63,022 bases of DNA from 2-02-FULL-48-14 sp041645035 (lineage in GTDB: Bacteria > Patescibacteriota > Gracilibacteria > UBA1369 > 2-02-FULL-48-14), in the NCBI GenBank assembly GCA_041645035.1, contig JBAZQU010000004.1, positions 1 to 63,022 on the forward strand, read 5' to 3'. Positions 36,938 to 44,960 of this stretch are shown one piece after another (positions within the stretch are counted from its first letter, which is position 1; each line of letters opens with the position of its first letter). A model generated the notes under the pieces. It saw nothing but the letters and a program-made list of their open reading frames with translations, was not told where the DNA came from and did not search any database. The position numbers and the translations under genes were made by a program.

Positions 36938-37822
36938 CTATGCAAAATGCTTTTTAATAACGGCCTCCAGCAGCGATCTGTGCACGTGGGCACTTGATTC
37001 TTCGCCCACCAAGTAGCCATAAGCCTTTAGATTTTCCTTTCGTTTGAAGAGGTAGTCGAGGAAGGAATAACCAAAAACGAGGAACGGAATCATAAAGAAA
37101 GTAAGATTCATTTCAAGCATTATATTGAACGCTCCGTGAAGAAGCACCGCCAGCACCAGGCCTTCTGTAATTTTTTCACGCGCAAACACGCGATTGCTCT
37201 TGAAATGCATGATTCTGTGAAAAAACTTGTAAATAGGGTGTCTTTTCGTACGGACCTCTTCGGACCAAATAGGTTCCGCGAAGTAGGCAATCCCATAGTA
37301 ATAACCGAAAATCCCTGAAAAAAGAACGTGCGCAAAAGTAGAGAAAATGGCGCGAAAAACAAAAGATACCATGAGAATTTGACCACCTTGGTACTCCCAA
37401 ATGTAGTAGAAGTAGAGAATATTCTCGACAAAAGCGAAGCCGAGAGCGGCAATAATAGAAAACTCGATGGCATCGTCTATATTGCGGAAAAATCCACGGT
37501 CCGTATGGCAGACCACCAGATGTTTCATGTATTCTTCAATCACCCCCACAAACATAAAGGCAATCAATGTCCCTATAGGTAAATATAAATAAGGCGTGAA
37601 ATTGAAAATGTCGGTTTGAAAATTGTTGGTGTAATTGAACACGTTGATTTGAGGCAGATAGTGCCAGCTCCATTTGTAAAGCAGAATCGGAAGCACGGCG
37701 AACATCCCCAAAATAAAGGTTTGTTTTGCCTTAGGTCGGTAAACCGGATCTTTTTTATAAAAGATGAAGCCCCAAACGAGTGCGGGGATCAACGCCAGAA
37801 GGATAGTAAGCAGGAGACGCAT
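36938..37822 (-). CDS. PrsW-family intramembrane metalloprotease
   Basis: A 294-residue polytopic membrane protein with the PrsW signature: an EExxK helix (GVIEEYMKH, Glu 96-97) and a later HxxxN helix (HGAFNIML, about residue 228), both in membrane segments. Family members cut membrane proteins. The best known, PrsW of Bacillus, cleaves the anti-sigma factor RsiW. The substrate here is unknown and no sigma/anti-sigma pair lies in the window. The N-terminus starts directly with a transmembrane helix. Confidence 0.85.
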   Translation of the reverse strand: MRLLLTILLALIPALVWGFIFYKKDPVYRPKAKQTFILGMFAVLPILLYKWSWHYLPQINVFNYTNNFQTDIFNFTPYLYLPIGTLIAFMFVGVIEEYMKHLVVCHTDRGFFRNIDDAIEFSIIAALGFAFVENILYFYYIWEYQGGQILMVSFVFRAIFSTFAHVLFSGIFGYYYGIAYFAEPIWSEEVRTKRHPIYKFFHRIMHFKSNRVFAREKITEGLVLAVLLHGAFNIMLEMNLTFFMIPFLVFGYSFLDYLFKRKENLKAYGYLVGEESSAHVHRSLLEAVIKKHFA

Positions 37823-37888
37823 CAGGTTCAGTTAAGGCATTATGCTATCCTGTTATTATAACACAAAATACCGTGTTAAACAAGTCCT

Positions 37889-38956
37889 TTAACCTTGAAG
37901 TGCCCCTTCTTTCACCCAATAGACCTTAGCCTGCTTAAGGCCTTTCACGTGATCCAGCGAAGTGGTGGTGAGTATGCATTGGTAATGTCCCAGTAATTCC
38001 CCTAATTTTTTCTGCCGTTTTTCGTCCAGTTCGGAGAAAACATCGTCCAGGAGGAGAAGTGGCTTTTCACCGGTTTGTTCTTCGATGTATTTGAGTTCGG
38101 CAATTTTAAGCACCAGCACGGCGCTGCGCTGTTCTCCGCGGGAGCCGGATTCGGAGAGTTCCTTGTCATCCAAAAAGAGGGTGAAGTCGTCACGATGAGG
38201 ACCTAGTGAAGTCGTGCCGGTTTGCACGTCGTTGCTGCGGTGGGCGATGAGGCGCTCTTCGAAACGGTCTTTGTTGAGGTGAGTCTGCAACGTGAGCTGT
38301 TTTCCTTTGCCCGCGATGGAAATATATTTCTTTTCTAAATCGTGCTTCAAAAAGTCTAAAAAGACCTCGCGTTTCTTCCAAATTTTAAGGGCTTCTTCCC
38401 CGAGGCGTGCATCCCACAAGTCCAGTTCCCACTCTTGGGCGCGGCCCAGCTGTATGCGTTTAAGCAGGGCGTTGCGGTGATTCAAAATGCGCTGATAATT
38501 GGTGAGCGCTTCAATATAGTCCTTGTCCACTTGAACGAGCAGACGGTCGAGGTACTGGCGGCGGGCCTGCGGATTGCCGGTGATCAGACCCAGGTGGTCA
38601 GGTGTAAAAAGCACCGCTCGCAAGGAACCAAGGAAATTTTTTGGAGTGGTCCATTTGGACTGTTTTTTGACTTTTTTAATCTCCGGCGAACGCTGTAAAA
38701 AAACTTCGAGCTGCATCTCCTTCCCTTTTCGCTCAATGCAGGCGCGAATACGACCGTGTGGACGGTCCCACTTGAGAGTTTCCAGAGCTTTGCCGGCTCG
38801 AAAGGATTTTCCAAGAGTGAGAAAAGCGATGCTTTCCAGCAGATTCGTCTTACCCTGAGCATTTAAACCCACCAACGCGGTGAGAGGCGCATCCAATTGA
38901 AGTTCCAGATCATCGTAATTGCGAAAATGTTGGAGTTTAAGCCATTTGAGTTTCAT
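37889..38956 (-). CDS. recF: DNA replication and repair protein RecF
   Basis: A 355-residue RecF, an SMC-like ATPase that helps load RecA at single-strand gaps. It opens MKLKWLKLQHFRNYDDLEL and has Walker A GLNAQGKTN near residue 30. The signature SRGEQRSAVLVLKIAE and Walker B LLLLDDVFSELDEKRQ are near the C-terminus. The start at 38956 was chosen because the family begins there and a promoter with a -10 ending 7 nt upstream supports it. The longer in-frame extension to 39091 would run into the thrS start region. Confidence 0.95.
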   Translation of the reverse strand: MKLKWLKLQHFRNYDDLELQLDAPLTALVGLNAQGKTNLLESIAFLTLGKSFRAGKALETLKWDRPHGRIRACIERKGKEMQLEVFLQRSPEIKKVKKQSKWTTPKNFLGSLRAVLFTPDHLGLITGNPQARRQYLDRLLVQVDKDYIEALTNYQRILNHRNALLKRIQLGRAQEWELDLWDARLGEEALKIWKKREVFLDFLKHDLEKKYISIAGKGKQLTLQTHLNKDRFEERLIAHRSNDVQTGTTSLGPHRDDFTLFLDDKELSESGSRGEQRSAVLVLKIAELKYIEEQTGEKPLLLLDDVFSELDEKRQKKLGELLGHYQCILTTTSLDHVKGLKQAKVYWVKEGALQG

Positions 38957-38963
38957 CGGAGGC

Positions 38964-38992
38964 AGTGTAGCGAGTTTTGTATGTCTTGTCAG
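38964..38992 (-). promoter_or_regulatory. Promoter of recF, leaderless
   Basis: Minus strand CTGACA (38992-38987), a 17-bp spacer and TACACT (38969-38964), with 7 nt to the ATG. Both boxes and the spacing are good. Confidence 0.7.
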
Positions 38993-39089
38993 GGATTTTA
39001 TTTGACGGAACAATGTCCGCTCCATTACTCTGATGACCAGCTTATGTTTATTTATGCATAAAGATGCCTCGGAAGACAAAAAGGAGCCC

Positions 39090-41420
39090 ATGAACCATAT
39101 GCAGCACTCGCTGGATGCGTATAACGCGTTAATGGCCTTTCTGGATGAACATCATGCAAGCTACCGCCTGATTGATCATGAATCGGAAGGTCGCACGGAA
39201 ATTGTCAGCAAAATGCGAGGACATTCCATTGCAGCCGCAGCAAAGTGCATTATCATCATGATCAAGAAAGGTAAAAAAGAGAAACGATATATTTTGGGGG
39301 TTGTGCCGGGAGATGCCAAAATCGATTTAAATGCGGTAAAGCAGCTTTATAGTGGAAGTTACGCCTCTTTTGCAGACCAGAATATAGCAGAGGAGCTTTC
39401 AGGCTGCGTGTCTGGAACCATTTTACCCTTCACATTTAGCTCGGAACTGGAGTTGGTGGTGGATCCTCGACTATTGCAGTACGACGAGATTTTCTTTAAC
39501 GCTGCTCGTCTCGACCGCTCCTTGGCTTTAAAGACCAGTTCTTATCTCAAAATCGCCAAACCGCGCCTTGAGGAGATTGCCTTGTATGAAGATTCCAAAA
39601 AAGTTAACGCCGAAATGGCTCATGAAGAACGAGTGGATGAGCTCTACGCGATGCGCCATTCAGCAGCTCACGTACTCGCCCAGGCCGTGCTGGAAATGTT
39701 TCCCAAAGCCAAACTAGGGGTGGGTCCAGTTATTGACGACGGTTTTTATTATGATTTTGAATTGCCCCGTACTTTGATTCCGGAAGATCTGGACATCCTT
39801 CAGAAGAAAATGGAGCACATTGTTTCTGAAGATCAAAAGTTTGTTCGGCAGGAAACGGAGAGCCAGAAGGTGCTTGAGTTTTTGAAAGCGGCTGGGCAAG
39901 CTTTTAAGGTGGAACTTGCAGAGGAATTTCTTGTCGAAGGAAAACAACTCTCCCTGTATGAAAACATTAGTAAAGACGGTCATGTGAAATTTGTGGACCT
40001 GTGTCGGGGAGGTCACACCAAGAGTACCAGGGGAATCGGCGCGTTTAAACTGAATAAAATTGCGGCGGCTTACTGGCGTGGAAAGGAAACCAACCCTCAG
40101 CTGCAACGTATTTACGGACTGTGTTTTGGGAATAAAGAGCAGCTCAATGCGCACTTGCAAATGCTGATTGAAGCCGAAAAACGTGACCACCGGAAACTTG
40201 GGAAGGAGTTGGAAATTTTTATGTTCAGTGATGAGGTGGGGGCCGGCCTGCCGCTGTGGCTACCTAATGGAGCGATTTTGGTGGAAGAACTCGAAAAGCT
40301 GGCGAAGCAGGTGGAGTTTGACGGCGATTACAAACGCGTGCGCACTCCGCACATCACCAAGGGAACGCTGTATCACAAGTCCGGGCACTTGCCTTACTAC
40401 GCGGAGACCATGTTTCCACCTATGGTGATGGACGATGAGGAATACTACTTGAAGCCGATGAATTGTCCGCACCACCATCTTATTTATGCGAACAAAACAC
40501 GTTCGTACCGCGATCTGCCTATTCGCCTCGCGGAATATGGACACTGCTACCGTTACGAAGACAGCGGAGCTCTATTCGGACTCATGCGTGTACGTTCCAT
40601 GTGCATGAACGATGCGCACATTTACTGCACGCCGGAACAATTTGAAAGTGAGTTCATTAAAGTAATGGAGCTCTACAAAATCTATGCCAAAATTTTCGAC
40701 ATTAAAAAAATGGTGATGCGCCTTTCCTTGCACGACGAAGAAGGTCTTGGAAAAAAATATGTGAACGAACCGGAGCTTTGGATCCAAACGGAAGAACAAG
40801 TACGTCAGGCTATAATTAAAACAGGAATCGAGTTTGTAGAAGCTCCCGGTGAGGCTGCTTTTTATGGACCCAAGATCGACGTGGAAGTGTGGTCCGCCAT
40901 TGGCCGTGAATTCACGCTAGCCACCAACCAGCTCGACTTCGCCGTACCCAAGCGCTTCAATCTTACTTATGTGGACAGCGACGGAAAAGAAAAAACTCCG
41001 CTCTGTATACATCGCGCGCCTTTGTCCACTCACGAACGCTTCATTGGATTTTTGATTGAACATTTTGCCGGCGCCTTCCCCACTTGGCTCTCGCCCGTGC
41101 AGGCCATTGTGCTCCCCGTGTCTGAGAAATTCTTGGACTATGCAAAGGAGGTGGAGGCCGCTCTCAAAGCTGCTAATGTGCGAGTGGAAATTGATGACAC
41201 CGCCGAAAGTCTTGGTAAAAAAATTCGTGGCGCGGAAAAACGCAAAATTCCTTGGATGCTCGTCGTAGGTGAGCAAGAAGTCGCGGACAAAACCGTGGCC
41301 GCCCGCAATTACCACACTAAAAAGCAGGAGAGCATTGTCCTTGACGTGTTCGTCAAACAAATTGTAGAAGAAATCACGCTGCGAGCACTACCGGAGGTGT
41401 CTGAGAAGGATAAGATTTAG
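39090..41420 (+). CDS. thrS: Threonyl-tRNA synthetase with N-terminal YbaK-like deacylase domain
   Basis: A 776-residue ThrRS. Instead of the usual N-terminal TGS domain it carries about 165 residues of a YbaK/ProX-type aminoacyl-tRNA deacylase. The conserved Lys is in AAAKCIIIMIKKG (residue 52), followed by GVVPGDAKIDLNAVKQL. The ThrRS N2 editing domain is retained (HSAAH near 190 and CRGGH). The catalytic core has the zinc ligands in MNCPHHH, NDAHIYC and CIHRAPL, motif 2 RYEDSG and motif 3 STHERF. The C-terminal anticodon-binding domain is normal. The start at 39090 has a purine-rich AAAAAGG 5 nt upstream. In-frame starts at 39033 and 39054 cannot be excluded. The fused domain probably clears mischarged tRNA. 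Confidence 0.93.
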   Translation: MNHMQHSLDAYNALMAFLDEHHASYRLIDHESEGRTEIVSKMRGHSIAAAAKCIIIMIKKGKKEKRYILGVVPGDAKIDLNAVKQLYSGSYASFADQNIAEELSGCVSGTILPFTFSSELELVVDPRLLQYDEIFFNAARLDRSLALKTSSYLKIAKPRLEEIALYEDSKKVNAEMAHEERVDELYAMRHSAAHVLAQAVLEMFPKAKLGVGPVIDDGFYYDFELPRTLIPEDLDILQKKMEHIVSEDQKFVRQETESQKVLEFLKAAGQAFKVELAEEFLVEGKQLSLYENISKDGHVKFVDLCRGGHTKSTRGIGAFKLNKIAAAYWRGKETNPQLQRIYGLCFGNKEQLNAHLQMLIEAEKRDHRKLGKELEIFMFSDEVGAGLPLWLPNGAILVEELEKLAKQVEFDGDYKRVRTPHITKGTLYHKSGHLPYYAETMFPPMVMDDEEYYLKPMNCPHHHLIYANKTRSYRDLPIRLAEYGHCYRYEDSGALFGLMRVRSMCMNDAHIYCTPEQFESEFIKVMELYKIYAKIFDIKKMVMRLSLHDEEGLGKKYVNEPELWIQTEEQVRQAIIKTGIEFVEAPGEAAFYGPKIDVEVWSAIGREFTLATNQLDFAVPKRFNLTYVDSDGKEKTPLCIHRAPLSTHERFIGFLIEHFAGAFPTWLSPVQAIVLPVSEKFLDYAKEVEAALKAANVRVEIDDTAESLGKKIRGAEKRKIPWMLVVGEQEVADKTVAARNYHTKKQESIVLDVFVKQIVEEITLRALPEVSEKDKI

Positions 41421-44400
41421 GCCGTAAGTGCAAATCCTTCGTTATTATTGGCAGGCTCCTCCATTCCTTCTTCTTCATGTTCCCCATGTTCGTGTTCACC
41501 GTGCACTGCATGAAGTCCATGTCCTCCATGTCCGTGGTGGGCATGCGGGTCCGTGACAAATTCATTTGCAACGGCACGTCTTCCGATTTCACTACGATAT
41601 TCTTCTTGTTTTGCTTTTGTTTCCGCGAGCATTTGAGGAAGGCTGAGTTCACCCCCGGCCTCTCTGGTGGCATAATAAGCTCTATGTTCTTTTTTCATTT
41701 TTGCCATAAATGCTCTGACTACCGGCGAATGATTTTTGATCACATAATCCATATAGGCTCCTACGTATTGGAAAAGATCATTGATCCCTTTAGGAGGAAG
41801 GTTATCTCCAAAAATCCCGGGGTATTTCTGGAGCATTCCGCGTGCAAAAACTACTGCTTCCCGATCATCACTGAACTCCCCGTTGAATAGTTTCCGAAGT
41901 AAAGGCATACCTTTATCAAAATCAAGACCCTTGAGTCTATCACTCATTTGTTTCAAGTTCTCACCTGTAGTTTGGCCGCCGGCATCGAAGAACTGCTTAT
42001 AGCCGAATTTGTAACGTGGTGGGGAGCTTTTCATGGCTTGGTCCGCGCGATAAAATTCACTGCCCGACTCTCGGTGCATTCGATCGTTCAAAATTCCATT
42101 CCAAACAGCTTCGGCCGCTACAAAGTCCGAAAGCGCGCGATCTCCACGAACACCCATTTGATCAAAATTTTCAGCGAGTGAGTGCAGGGTCATGGCGCGT
42201 CCTTTTGTACCGTTTTGAATAGCGGTGCTTTGTAGGGTATATCCTCCCTGTGGAGATCTGCGTAGCAATTCTTCCAAGGTTTTACTTGTGGCATACCCGG
42301 CAAAAGCCGTGAAGTAGTCATGATCCAAGCGAATACCTTGCGTGAGCGCCTTTTGCAGACGCTGTTGTACTTTATCGAGGTACATCACATAGCTGTGATA
42401 CCAATAGTAATGATGGTCATAGGACATTTTGGACCACTCTTCCACGTCTTCCAAGGTAGGCCTATCCGCACGGGAAGTGGGTGAGGCAAAGATTTCAATG
42501 GCAGGGTACTGATTATTCTTTCCCGTATAGTCCGAGCCACGTTCCAAGGCCATGAGTCCGTTTCCAATACCTTGGATAATGAAGTAAAGCACGTCTTCCG
42601 CATCCAACTTACCTTGGGCAATGGCATAATCGAGAATGGCTTCATATTCATTCGGGTCGGCTTCAGAGAAATGCTTCCCTGCTTTGCGATCTTTGAGATA
42701 CTCATCCAAAATACTTTGGATCTTTCCCCTTAACCCCTCTTTATCCTCAGAAAGTTCTCCCAAGGTCTTCATCTTACTTGCCTTTTCACTTTCAATACCC
42801 GAGGCATTTTGAGTCACCCAATTTCGATGAACTTCAGGGTCCTGAAAGATTGCATTGATTGCTTTTCGAAGCTGTTCTTGAGAAAGAGACCTTTTTTCCA
42901 AGTGCCAATGTTTGCTCACCGGAACTGAAACTTGGTTTTGCCATTTATTGAGCTGCTTAAAGAACCCTTCATCGTCATAAAAGCGCATACGTCCTTTCTT
43001 AGCCAAAAGCTCCACCACTCCACGGAATTCAAAGCGGTTATTGGTTTCATGCATACGATGGAACAGATGTTCTATAGAGGCATGTTCGTGGTGCTTCATC
43101 CAGTTTTGGTAGTCTTCAATTTCCGCGTGCTCACGATGGATGTCCATCGCGCCTGAAATTTCTGTGATTGGCTTGAGAAGTTCCGGAGGATTTGTGACTT
43201 TCTCCAAAGGTTTGAAAACTTCACGGCCAAAAATACCCGCCTTGCGTCCCGTATCACGTTTATAACTGCGCTCAAAAAGTTCGGAAATCGTATGAGCCAT
43301 TTCATCCCAAGTCCCCTTAGGTGGCAACCACATAAGATGATACTTAGGATCCCTCGGCTTGCCCGCGAGCTCTAATTGGTAAGCACGAACTTTTTGTAAC
43401 ATTCCGGGTAGGACCGTGTCATAGTAGGCCTCTGCATCTTTGATCTCCAACTCGGCTCGGTCCAAAGATTCATTGAGACGGAAAACCATGTGACGTTTTT
43501 CTTCTTCCGAAAAAGGCATCTGTCTGATGAAATCAATTTGACCTCTTAGACCGCTTGGAAGTGGAAGACTTTTCCCCGCACGCTGCGCCGTTACAAGCAC
43601 TTCATCGCTATCAAAAGCAAGATCAAAAGCTGCCCGTACGTTTTTGTTTTTTCCTAGTTCAGCCAAGGTGCTTTTGAGCCCCTCCAATTCTTTAAGCCTC
43701 GCAGCTTTTTCAGCAGATACTTCTCCGTCGTCTCCATCCGGTATAGCATCAGCTTTTGCTTGAAGCTCAGCTATCAAATCACGCAAGGGCGCCTCCACTT
43801 GTTCAATCTGCTTGTTGACCTTTGCGTTGAATCCACCGGTGATTTTTTCATTTTTCAGTCTTTCGAGCCTTTCAAATTTTTGAGTGAGTTTATCCACATC
43901 AAGTTCATGGCTTGCGCCTGCGAGGGCAAGCTCGTAAGAGTCTTCCAAAGTCCCTAAATAACCCCACCATTCGCGGAGAGTTCCAAAAACTTTTGAAGCC
44001 TGCGGCTCCGTGGGCTCATCGGACTCGGGGAAATTACGGGAATTACTATCAAACTCGGGGAGCTCGCCAATAACTTTCTCCACATTATCGCAATATTCAA
44101 CCCAACCCTCTTTCACTCCTTCATATCCTCGGGGCGTTTCGGTCTGCCATTGATCTTTTAAATGGGAAAGGCGACGTTGAAAATCACGTTTAACTCGGTC
44201 CATCACTACTTTTAAGGCTTCCTTTCTAGCCAGCACTAGGCGGCTTGTCAGGTCATCGATGTCGCGCATTACCGTACGCGTATTCACAACGACGCTTCCC
44301 TCCATTTTTCCTTGTAAACTCGCCCAGTCAATACCCAAATTCATGGATTGCCAGTGCTCCATGGGGGCTATCTCTTGGTAGAATCTACGGTAGGTTTCTC

Positions 44401-44773
44401 CAAATTCCGGATTTTCGGCCAAGAATTTTGGATCTTCTAAGTTTTTCTTCTGGCTAACCAGGGAATTAATTACAGACTGAATAGAATTGTAGTGACTCAA
44501 AAGTCGAATCCATTCTTCTTGTATTTCCGTTTCTTCATTGGGTTGGTGCTCCTCTCTTTCCGGCACCATTTCCTGCATCTCCTCGAAGAGCTTGGATTTT
44601 TGTTTTTCTGCTTCCTTACGATTGGTCGGCATTTTTACCACCTCCACTCCTCCACCTGGAACAGCGTCCTCACCTGCTTGGCCCGGAGGATTTGCAAAAA
44701 CACGGAGCGACTCTCCGAGGAAGAGTTTTTTTTGATTTTCCCGATAATGGCTGTTGAATCCGTGGATCAGCAT
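41417..44773 (-). CDS. Large uncharacterised helical protein with His-rich tail
   Basis: A 1118-residue, highly charged, mostly helical protein without transmembrane segments or signal peptide. Coiled-coil-like stretches lie near residues 45-70 and 285-370. The C-terminus is unusually rich in His and Glu (HAHHGHGGHGLHAVHGEHE), suggesting metal binding. No family is recognised. It has its own promoter and a 136-nt structured leader, and follows the VirB6-like operon in the same direction. Its stop overlaps thrS on the other strand by 4 bp. A start at the internal Met near residue 48 is possible. Confidence 0.75.
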   Translation of the reverse strand: MLIHGFNSHYRENQKKLFLGESLRVFANPPGQAGEDAVPGGGVEVVKMPTNRKEAEKQKSKLFEEMQEMVPEREEHQPNEETEIQEEWIRLLSHYNSIQSVINSLVSQKKNLEDPKFLAENPEFGETYRRFYQEIAPMEHWQSMNLGIDWASLQGKMEGSVVVNTRTVMRDIDDLTSRLVLARKEALKVVMDRVKRDFQRRLSHLKDQWQTETPRGYEGVKEGWVEYCDNVEKVIGELPEFDSNSRNFPESDEPTEPQASKVFGTLREWWGYLGTLEDSYELALAGASHELDVDKLTQKFERLERLKNEKITGGFNAKVNKQIEQVEAPLRDLIAELQAKADAIPDGDDGEVSAEKAARLKELEGLKSTLAELGKNKNVRAAFDLAFDSDEVLVTAQRAGKSLPLPSGLRGQIDFIRQMPFSEEEKRHMVFRLNESLDRAELEIKDAEAYYDTVLPGMLQKVRAYQLELAGKPRDPKYHLMWLPPKGTWDEMAHTISELFERSYKRDTGRKAGIFGREVFKPLEKVTNPPELLKPITEISGAMDIHREHAEIEDYQNWMKHHEHASIEHLFHRMHETNNRFEFRGVVELLAKKGRMRFYDDEGFFKQLNKWQNQVSVPVSKHWHLEKRSLSQEQLRKAINAIFQDPEVHRNWVTQNASGIESEKASKMKTLGELSEDKEGLRGKIQSILDEYLKDRKAGKHFSEADPNEYEAILDYAIAQGKLDAEDVLYFIIQGIGNGLMALERGSDYTGKNNQYPAIEIFASPTSRADRPTLEDVEEWSKMSYDHHYYWYHSYVMYLDKVQQRLQKALTQGIRLDHDYFTAFAGYATSKTLEELLRRSPQGGYTLQSTAIQNGTKGRAMTLHSLAENFDQMGVRGDRALSDFVAAEAVWNGILNDRMHRESGSEFYRADQAMKSSPPRYKFGYKQFFDAGGQTTGENLKQMSDRLKGLDFDKGMPLLRKLFNGEFSDDREAVVFARGMLQKYPGIFGDNLPPKGINDLFQYVGAYMDYVIKNHSPVVRAFMAKMKKEHRAYYATREAGGELSLPQMLAETKAKQEEYRSEIGRRAVANEFVTDPHAHHGHGGHGLHAVHGEHEHGEHEEEGMEEPANNNEGFALTA

Positions 44774-44835
44774 AGCCTTGGGGTAAGTGATGCTGCTCCT
44801 AATGGGAGCGAGAGGAGGGAGTATCTCAGTGTTTC

Positions 44836-44852
44836 ACTCGGCTGTGCCGAGT
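44836..44852 (-). repeat. CTCGGC hairpin, copy 3 (leader of the 1118-residue protein)
   Basis: ACTCGGC-N3-GCCGAGT, enclosed by a further CTCAGT / ACTGAG stem (44825-44858). Here it lies in a 5' leader, 63 nt before the gene, and not directly after a stop codon. Confidence 0.75.
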
Positions 44853-44915
44853 ACTGAGCGGACTCTCGCCTCACAATCACCTGCCTTGAAGGCGGATTGC
44901 GACCGTAGGAGGTGG

Positions 44916-44944
44916 ATTGTAACATCATTTTTTATTTTTGTAAA
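44916..44944 (-). promoter_or_regulatory. Promoter of the 1118-residue protein gene
   Basis: Minus strand TTTACA (44944-44939), a 17-bp spacer and extended -10 TGT-TACAAT (hexamer 44921-44916). The predicted transcript has a leader of about 136 nt with the CTCGGC hairpin and a second GCCTT/AAGGC stem. Confidence 0.6.
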
Positions 44945-44960
44945 GTCTGTGGTTTTAGGA

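Noticed and set aside
38957..39091. A longer RecF with 45 extra N-terminal residues
   Set aside because: RecF proteins begin at MKLKWLKLQHFRN, a promoter lies right before that start, and the extension resembles nothing.
44774..44960. A small gene between the VirB6-like and the 1118-residue protein genes
   Set aside because: Short frames exist, but the space is better explained by a promoter and a structured leader.
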